Below, one piece after another: positions 1 through 4,623 of a DNA stretch of 12,685 nt; positions within the stretch are counted from its first letter, which is position 1; every line of letters starts with the position of its first letter. Origin of the DNA: Pseudomonadota bacterium (lineage in GTDB: Bacteria; Pseudomonadota; Alphaproteobacteria; Rhizobiales; Xanthobacteraceae); NCBI GenBank assembly GCA_023432885.1, contig JAEZEU010000047.1, positions 1-12,685 on the forward strand, given 5' to 3'. The position numbers and the translations under genes were made by a program. The notes under the pieces were generated by a model. That model was not told where the DNA came from and did not search any database. It saw nothing but the letters and a program-made list of their open reading frames with translations.

Positions 1-1323
1 CAGGATCCATCCACGCGGATGCGCTTCATGCGTATCGACGCCGTGACGAGCGAATTGCTCCGCGAATTCTGGAGCGTGGTCGAGCCGGAGCTGCCGGCCA
101 TTCTCGAAGACTTCTATCGGCACATCATGGCCGAGCCCCTGCTTGCACGACTGATCGGCAACGACATTCCGCGTCTCAAATCGGCGCAGGCCTCGCATTG
201 GGCGCGCCTGTTCAGCGGCCGTTTCGACGACAACTACATGCAGGGAGTCCGCGCCATCGGCCTCGTACACAATCGGATCGGGCTGGAACCGCGCTGGTAC
301 ATCGGCGGCTACAATTTCGTTCTCAGCCGCCTCGTCGATATCGCCGTGACGCAATATCGCTGGCGCACGAGCCGGCTGAAGGCGGTATTGTCCGCGCTCA
401 ACTGTGCCGTCATGCTGGACATGGATCTGGCGATATCGATCTACCAGGAAGCGATGCTGGAGCAGCGGGCACAGCAGCAGAACCGGATCGCGGCGGCGAT
501 CGCCGACTTCGATGGCCGCGTCAATACCGTGCTCGCGGCGGTCACCGGTTCAGCCGGCGGCCTGAAGCAGGCCGCCGATGCGCTGGCCGCCAATGCGGAG
601 GAGTCGACCCGGCAATCGAGTGCGGTCGCGGCAGGTTCCGAGGAGGCCTCCGCCAATGTGCAGGCCGTCGCTTCCGCAACCGAGCAGCTGACCTCGTCCG
701 TCAGGGAGATCGGCCGGCAAGTCGGCGAATCCACCCGCATTACCAGCAAGGCGGTGGACCAGGCGCGCCAGTCCGGTGCCAGTATCGACGACCTTGCCGC
801 ATCCGCTCAGAAGATCGGCGCGGTGGTGGAACTCATCAACACCATAGCGGCGCAGACCAACCTGCTCGCGCTCAATGCGACCATCGAAGCGGCACGCGCG
901 GGCGAAGCCGGCAGAGGCTTTGCGGTCGTGGCCTCCGAGGTCAAGGCGCTCGCCGAACAGACGGCTCGCGCTACCGAGGAGATCGGTCAGCAGGTGCTTG
1001 CCATCCAGGCGGCAACCAGACAATCGGTCTCTGCGATCGGGGAGATCGGCGCCACGATCGGGTCGGTCAACGAGATCGCCACCGCGATTGCGGCTGCGAT
1101 CGAGCAACAGGGCATGGCGACAGCCGAGATCGCCCGCAACATCCAGGAAGCGGCCCGCGGCACCCAGGAGGTTTCGGGCAATATCAGCGGCGTCAGCGAC
1201 GCGGCAGGTGAAACCCGCGGGACCGCAATGCGGTTGTTGTCCTCGGCCGAGCAACTGGCGGGACAGGCAGAGACCATGCGGGCCAGCGTCGAAGATTTCT
1301 TCGCCGCGATCCGGGCAGCCTGA
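1..1323 (+). CDS. Globin-coupled methyl-accepting chemotaxis protein (HemAT-like), 5' end probably cut
   Basis: Soluble heme-based chemoreceptor, expected to bind O2 or another gas at heme and signal to CheA/CheW. Residues below are numbered from the ATG at 19. An N-terminal protoglobin-type sensor fills about 1-150: Tyr33 (in DFYRHI) matches the distal Tyr of Bacillus HemAT, and His84 in GLVHNRIGLEPRWYIGG matches the proximal heme His. A coiled-coil linker leads into an MCP signalling hairpin whose tip is near 270-320 (QTNLLALNATIEAARAGE, GRGFAVVASEVKALAEQT). No membrane segment is seen, so it should be cytoplasmic. No C-terminal CheR-docking pentapeptide is visible; it ends VEDFFAAIRAA. The frame is open from base 1 to the ATG at 19, and in this family the RMRF segment is normally preceded by several residues, so the true start is probably just left of the window; ATG 19 or 28 are alternatives. 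No che genes are nearby, so it looks like an orphan receptor. Confidence 0.93.
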   Translation, partial: QDPSTRMRFMRIDAVTSELLREFWSVVEPELPAILEDFYRHIMAEPLLARLIGNDIPRLKSAQASHWARLFSGRFDDNYMQGVRAIGLVHNRIGLEPRWYIGGYNFVLSRLVDIAVTQYRWRTSRLKAVLSALNCAVMLDMDLAISIYQEAMLEQRAQQQNRIAAAIADFDGRVNTVLAAVTGSAGGLKQAADALAANAEESTRQSSAVAAGSEEASANVQAVASATEQLTSSVREIGRQVGESTRITSKAVDQARQSGASIDDLAASAQKIGAVVELINTIAAQTNLLALNATIEAARAGEAGRGFAVVASEVKALAEQTARATEEIGQQVLAIQAATRQSVSAIGEIGATIGSVNEIATAIAAAIEQQGMATAEIARNIQEAARGTQEVSGNISGVSDAAGETRGTAMRLLSSAEQLAGQAETMRASVEDFFAAIRAA

Positions 1324-1355
1324 CGGGCATCCAACCGGGAAGTTATCCCGAGAAC

Positions 1356-1362
1356 AAGGAGG
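1356..1362 (+). promoter_or_regulatory. Strong Shine-Dalgarno site of the 74-aa gene
   Basis: AAGGAGG sits 5 nt before the ATG at 1368, the best ribosome binding site in the window. It supports translation of the small gene. A small 5-bp hairpin (CGGGA 1336-1340 / TCCCG 1346-1350) lies just upstream; its role, if any, is unknown. Confidence 0.7.
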
Positions 1363-1367
1363 TTGCC

Positions 1368-1592
1368 ATGCCGGCCGGTCGACCATCCGACGAGGCAATC
1401 CTCCAGCACCTCGGCGCGGCAGTCGCGTTATGCTGGGCGCGACTGCCGCTGGGAGCGAGGGAGCAGATCCTCAAACAGGCAGGTGACACGATCGGGCTCG
1501 CGCCGGCATCGCGGCAGGACGTCATCAAGCTGCTGCTCCGCCACGCCAAGGCGCAATGGACGGCCACGATCGCGATCATCGAGAAGCGATAG
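1368..1592 (+). CDS. Conserved-looking small protein of unknown function, 74 aa
   Basis: I do not recognise a named family. The predicted protein is 74 residues, mostly helical, with one Cys (in ALCWARLPLG), no signal peptide and no membrane segment. It is basic toward the C-terminus (LLLRHAKAQW, ending IIEKR). Coding status is supported by the AAGGAGG ribosome binding site 5 nt before ATG and by its compact fit between neighbours: 44 bp after the chemoreceptor on the same strand, and 7 bp from the stop of the convergent gene. It may be cotranscribed with the chemoreceptor, which is an inference from spacing only. A longer overlapping frame on the same strand (1363-2061) runs antisense through the next gene and looks spurious. 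Confidence 0.7.
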   Translation: MPAGRPSDEAILQHLGAAVALCWARLPLGAREQILKQAGDTIGLAPASRQDVIKLLLRHAKAQWTATIAIIEKR

Positions 1593-1599
1593 TCTCGCG

Positions 1600-1986
1600 C
1601 TATTCGCCCAGCAATTGCGGGTGCTCGCGCAGCACATCGTCCCGTATCGACCTGGACTGAATGGCGCGAAACAGCGTTCGCGCCGTCGTGATATTGCCCG
1701 CCTTGAGGCACAACTCAACGATCTGGCGCACCGCGGCGTCGCGCAGAAGTTCGTCGGAGACGGTCATGGCGAGCTCCATCGCGGCCCGTGCCGCACGCTC
1801 GTAGCGCTCCACTTCGCGCCTGATCTTCTTGTTCGTGCGATCGACCTGAACACCGATCTTTTCGGCGCTCTCGGCGGCCGAACGGCAGATCTCGCGAATC
1901 CGCTTGGCCGCCTCGATATCGCCGAGCGGCCCTTCGATCGGCTCGTCCCAGATCTCAGTGCGCCTGGCCCGCCTGAACCATTGCAT
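1600..1986 (-). CDS. Hypothetical helical protein, 128 aa
   Basis: No family recognised. The start chosen is the ATG at 1986 (MQWFRRARRTEIWDEP), preceded by a G-rich GGGGCGG tract. A TTG at 2043 would add 19 residues but would sit about 7 nt from the -10 of the promoter proposed at 2050-2079, leaving no leader. The protein has a basic N-terminus, then a long amphipathic or coiled-coil helix rich in charged residues (DRTNKKIRREVERYERAARA), then a helical segment ending REHPQLLGE. No signal peptide or membrane helix is visible. It is convergent with the 74-aa gene. The C-terminal part (LCLKAGNITTARTLFRAIQ) faintly recalls a tetratricopeptide-like helix pair, but I would not call a domain. Confidence 0.72.
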   Translation of the reverse strand: MQWFRRARRTEIWDEPIEGPLGDIEAAKRIREICRSAAESAEKIGVQVDRTNKKIRREVERYERAARAAMELAMTVSDELLRDAAVRQIVELCLKAGNITTARTLFRAIQSRSIRDDVLREHPQLLGE

Positions 1987-2049
1987 TACCGCCCCGCCCC
2001 CGCGGCGTTTCAAGCCATCAAGAAAACGCCTCAAATAAAGCAATGCGCG

Positions 2050-2079
2050 AGCATAGCTTGAATTACCGGGCGCTGTGAA
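2050..2079 (-). promoter_or_regulatory. Candidate sigma70-type promoter for the 128-aa gene
   Basis: On the minus strand, TTCACA (2079-2074) is followed after 18 nt by TATGCT (2055-2050). These match the -35 consensus at 5 of 6 positions and the -10 at 4 of 6. The predicted transcript starts near 2043, giving a leader of about 57 nt to the ATG at 1986. Pattern match only. Confidence 0.35.
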
Positions 2080-2175
2080 CGGGCATGGCTCGGTCAGGCC
2101 GGGCGTGCGGGGCCGATCGCCTCAATAGCGGCGAAAGTTCCACGCTACGAGGGCAAGGCGTGGACAACCCATGCG

Positions 2176-3594
2176 TCAGGCCGCCGGGACGATCTTGCCC
2201 GGGTTGAAGATGTTCTGCGGATCGAGCGCCTTTTTCAGCGCACGCATGGCATCCAGCGCTTCCGCGCCGAGCTCGGCTTCCAGGTATTTCTGCTTGCCCT
2301 GCCCGATGCCGTGCTCGCCGGTGCAGGTGCCGCCCATCGCCTGCGCTCGCTCGACCAGGCGATGCATGAACTCCTCGCCGCGCGCCATCTCTTCGCTGTC
2401 GTCGAGGTCGCAGACCAGCGAACAGTGGAAGTTGCCGTCGCCCACATGGCCGACGATCGGCGACAACAGGCCAAGCCGCTTCAGATCGTCCTCGGTTTCG
2501 GTGACGCAATCGGCCAGCCGCGAGATCGGCACGCAGACATCCGTCGCAACCACGCCGGCGCCGGGGCGCAGCGCCTTCACCGACCAATAGGCGTCGTGCC
2601 GCGCCTGCCACAGCTTCGTGCGGTCCTCGGGCCTGGTGGTCCAGGAAAAATCGCCGCCGCCGCACTCCCTGGCGATCTCGCCGAAATTCTTCGACTGCTC
2701 GGCCACCTCCGCCCCCGTGCCGTGGAATTCCAGCAGCAGCAGCGGCGTCTCCGGCAGCGAGAGCTTCGAATAGGAATTGCACGCCTTGACCTGCTCGGCA
2801 TTGAGCAGCTCGATGCGCGCGACCGGGATACCGGTCTGGATGGCGAGGATCGTCGCCTGACACGCGCCGCGCACGGTTTGAAACGAGCACGCCGCCGCCG
2901 CAATCGTCTCGGGGATTCCGCGCAGCTTGATCGTCAGCTCCGAGATGATGCCGAGCGTGCCCTCCGCACCGACAAAGAGATGGGTGAGATCGTAGCCGGC
3001 GGAGGATTTCTTCGCGCGCGTGCCGGTGGTGATGATCTCGCCGTCGCCGCGCACGACCTTCAGCGCCAGCACGTTCTCGCGCATGGTGCCGTAGCGCACC
3101 GCATTGGTGCCGGAGGCGCGCGTCGAGGTCATGCCGCCAAGCGAGGCGTCGGCGCCGGGATCGATCGGGAAGAACAGGCCCTGGTCGCGCAGATACTCGT
3201 TCAGCGCCTTGCGGGTGACGCCGGGCTGGATCACGCAATCCAGGTCCTCGGTATGCACTTCGAGAATCTTGTTCATGTCGCGAAGATCGATGCAGACGCC
3301 GCCCGCCGGCGCATTGACCTGGCCCTCCAGCGAAGTGCCGGTGCCGAACGCAATGACGGGCACGCCGTTTTTCGCGCAAATCCGCACGACGTCCTGGATG
3401 TCGGCGGTCTCCTGCGCCATCACGACCGCATCGGGCGGCTGCGGGGCCAGCCATGTGGTGGTATGGGCATGCTGGTCGCGCACCGCCTGCGAGGTGATCA
3501 GCCGGTTGCCGAACCGCGCTGCCAACGCATCGATCGCGCTTTTCAATGCCTGCGGCTGCGGCCGCTTCAGGCTGCTGGTTGTCGTCGTCGCCAC
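2176..3594 (-). CDS. FAD-linked oxidase, D-lactate dehydrogenase (cytochrome)/GlcD type
   Basis: Flavoenzyme expected to oxidise D-lactate or a related 2-hydroxy acid, passing electrons to cytochrome c or quinone. The start is taken as the GTG at 3594, giving 472 aa: GGGAGG lies 9 nt upstream. A TTG at 3630 would add 12 residues but has a poorer context. Motifs in order are the PCMH-type FAD-binding domain (VIAFGTGTSLEGQ; DPGADASLGGMTSTRASGTN; GTMRENVLALKVV; FVGAEGTLGIISELTIKL) and the C-terminal FAD-oxidase domain (VGHVGDGNFHCSL; CTGEHGIGQGKQKYLE; ending IFNPGKIVPAA). Length and the DPGADASLGG and NAVRYGTMREN signatures resemble mitochondrial-type LDHD more than E. coli GlcD, and no GlcE/GlcF partner is present. 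No signal peptide is seen. It is transcribed divergently from a thioesterase gene, 84 bp apart. Substrate is not decided by sequence alone; glycolate, D-2-hydroxyglutarate or another D-hydroxy acid remain possible. Confidence 0.92.
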   Translation of the reverse strand: MATTTTSSLKRPQPQALKSAIDALAARFGNRLITSQAVRDQHAHTTTWLAPQPPDAVVMAQETADIQDVVRICAKNGVPVIAFGTGTSLEGQVNAPAGGVCIDLRDMNKILEVHTEDLDCVIQPGVTRKALNEYLRDQGLFFPIDPGADASLGGMTSTRASGTNAVRYGTMRENVLALKVVRGDGEIITTGTRAKKSSAGYDLTHLFVGAEGTLGIISELTIKLRGIPETIAAAACSFQTVRGACQATILAIQTGIPVARIELLNAEQVKACNSYSKLSLPETPLLLLEFHGTGAEVAEQSKNFGEIARECGGGDFSWTTRPEDRTKLWQARHDAYWSVKALRPGAGVVATDVCVPISRLADCVTETEDDLKRLGLLSPIVGHVGDGNFHCSLVCDLDDSEEMARGEEFMHRLVERAQAMGGTCTGEHGIGQGKQKYLEAELGAEALDAMRALKKALDPQNIFNPGKIVPAA

Positions 3595-3603
3595 TTCAGG
3601 TTT

Positions 3604-3609
3604 CCTCCC
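3604..3609 (-). promoter_or_regulatory. Shine-Dalgarno deciding the GTG start of the FAD oxidase
   Basis: Read on the minus strand this is GGGAGG followed by AAACCTGAA and the GTG at 3594-3592, a 9-nt spacing. It lies inside the coding sequence that the upstream TTG (3630) would imply, so it favours the GTG start. Confidence 0.6.
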
Positions 3610-3613
3610 GGCC

Positions 3614-3642
3614 TTGGGAGACGGTGGCAAAGGTTATATAAG
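3614..3642 (+). promoter_or_regulatory. Candidate promoter of the thioesterase gene in the divergent region
   Basis: TTGGGA (3614-3619), a 17-nt spacer and TATAAG (3637-3642) fit a sigma70-type promoter: 4 of 6 and 5 of 6 matches. The predicted leader is about 30 nt to the ATG at 3679. The -10 overlaps the palindrome TTATATAA (3634-3641), so the minus strand offers TATAAC as a -10 for the FAD oxidase, but I see no good -35 for that direction. Confidence 0.4.
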
Positions 3643-3678
3643 GGGTCAAGAACCAGATTGCGCCATCAGGGAGTGACG

Positions 3679-4191
3679 ATGACGACCGCGACCGCCGCCC
3701 GCGACATGAAGCTGCCGACCGCCCCGTTCGTGTCCTCGGTGATGCAGATCGAGCCGCAATGGATCGACTATAACGGCCATCTCAACATGGCCTATTACAA
3801 CGTGATGATGGACCGCGCCATCGACGAGCTCTGGCTGCAGCTCGGAATCGGGCCGACCTATATGAAGGAGCGCCACGGATCGACCTTCACCGCCGAATGC
3901 CACGTGCGCTATTTGCGTGAAATCCATCTCGGCGATCCCGTGCAGGTGACGGTTTACCTGCTCGGCGCCGACGAAAAGCGCATCCATACGTTTGAAGAGT
4001 TGCGTCACGCTACCGAAGGATGGATTTCCGCCACCTCGGAGAACATCACGCTGCACATCGACATGGGCGCCCGCAAGGTAGCTCCGTTTCCCTCCGACAT
4101 CCGCGCCCGCATTGCCGCGATCGCGAATGTCCACGCCGCGGTGCCGCGGCCGGAGGGCATCGGCCGAAAGGTGGCGATGCCCTCCAAATAG
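3679..4191 (+). CDS. Hotdog-fold acyl-CoA thioesterase (4-HBT-like)
   Basis: Predicted to hydrolyse an acyl-CoA thioester in the cytoplasm. The protein is 170 aa, a normal length for a single hotdog domain. The family signature is WIDYNGHLNMAYYNVMMDRA (residues 29-48): Asp30, Asn32 and His34 match the catalytic and substrate-binding positions of 4-hydroxybenzoyl-CoA-thioesterase-like enzymes. It continues through the hotdog strands (TFTAECHVRYLREIHLGDPV; EELRHATEGWISATSENITL). The start is the ATG at 3679 with AGGGAG just upstream. The same frame stays open leftward to 2311, but that part is antisense to the FAD oxidase. Sequence style resembles the family that includes betainyl-CoA thioesterases of carnitine catabolism, but no carnitine genes are in the window, so the substrate is open. 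It converges on the DUF1328 gene with a 10-bp gap. Confidence 0.9.
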   Translation: MTTATAARDMKLPTAPFVSSVMQIEPQWIDYNGHLNMAYYNVMMDRAIDELWLQLGIGPTYMKERHGSTFTAECHVRYLREIHLGDPVQVTVYLLGADEKRIHTFEELRHATEGWISATSENITLHIDMGARKVAPFPSDIRARIAAIANVHAAVPRPEGIGRKVAMPSK

Positions 4192-4201
4192 CAGGCCTGC
4201 G

Positions 4202-4375
4202 CTATACTCTCAAGCGTCCGCGGACCACTCCGAAGACGGCCGAGACCAGGAACAGCACGATAGCGATGAAGAAGATGATCTTGGCGATTTCCACGGACGC
4301 GCCCGCAATGCCGCCGAAGCCGAGAACGCCGGCAATCAGCGCGATGATCAGGAACGTTAGAACCCAGCTCAACAT
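4202..4375 (-). CDS. DUF1328 small inner-membrane protein, 57 aa
   Basis: Two-helix membrane miniprotein of the DUF1328 (YtjA) family, function unknown. The sequence is almost entirely two hydrophobic helices (about residues 4-24 and 29-50) separated by GGIAGASVEIAK, with a short basic tail (RGRLRV). This matches the family in length and pattern. The start is the ATG at 4375 (MLSWVLTFLI) with AGAGGAAA upstream; the longer frame from 4429 adds a charged, unlikely N-terminus. Members are often regulated by stress, and a possible EcfG-type promoter lies upstream at 4428-4453. Confidence 0.88.
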   Translation of the reverse strand: MLSWVLTFLIIALIAGVLGFGGIAGASVEIAKIIFFIAIVLFLVSAVFGVVRGRLRV

Positions 4376-4427
4376 GGCTTTTTCCTCTTTCTCGCGGGCG
4401 CGCTGCGGCGCCTCGGTGTGCCGGGAC

Positions 4428-4453
4428 AATGCAGAGCAGAGAACGCGAGTTCC
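4428..4453 (-). promoter_or_regulatory. Candidate EcfG (general stress) promoter for the DUF1328 gene
   Basis: Minus strand: GGAAC (4453-4449), 17-nt spacer, CATT (4431-4428). The alphaproteobacterial EcfG consensus is GGAAC-N16/17-CGTT, so this differs at one base. The predicted start is near 4420, giving a leader of about 45 nt to the ATG at 4375. Pattern match only. The rest of the 248-bp gap up to uvrD holds no gene I can support; a weak stem (CCCCGCG/CGTGGGG) lies just before the uvrD start. Confidence 0.35.
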
Positions 4454-4623
4454 GCGGCTGAAACGCCGAAATTTCTTGGCCGGGCGGGAACGAAATCCTA
4501 GGCCGATCGAGGGCGATACAACCTGTCAAATGCGCGGATTGAGCCCTATATGACCGTCAATCCCTGCTAAGAAGGCTCCCCTTCACCTCCCCGCGGTGCC
4601 ATCGTGGGGAAAATGCGATCGTA

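Noticed and set aside
550..1398. 282-aa minus-strand frame over the chemoreceptor
   Set aside because: Antisense to the conserved MCP signalling domain; composition typical of a shadow frame.
2063..3454. 463-aa minus-strand frame overlapping the FAD oxidase
   Set aside because: Same-strand alternative frame of the FAD oxidase gene, with Arg/Gly-rich low-information translation and no motif.
2311..3678. Open frame continuous with the thioesterase, giving a 626-aa plus-strand protein
   Set aside because: The first 456 codons are antisense to the FAD oxidase, whose motifs are unmistakable, and are Arg/Ala/His-rich in the way typical of high-GC shadow frames. The ATG at 3679 has its own ribosome binding site.
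4352..4363. GAACGTTAGAAC as a LexA box near uvrD
   Set aside because: Spacing between the half-sites is 4, not the 7 of the alphaproteobacterial LexA box, and it lies inside the DUF1328 coding sequence.
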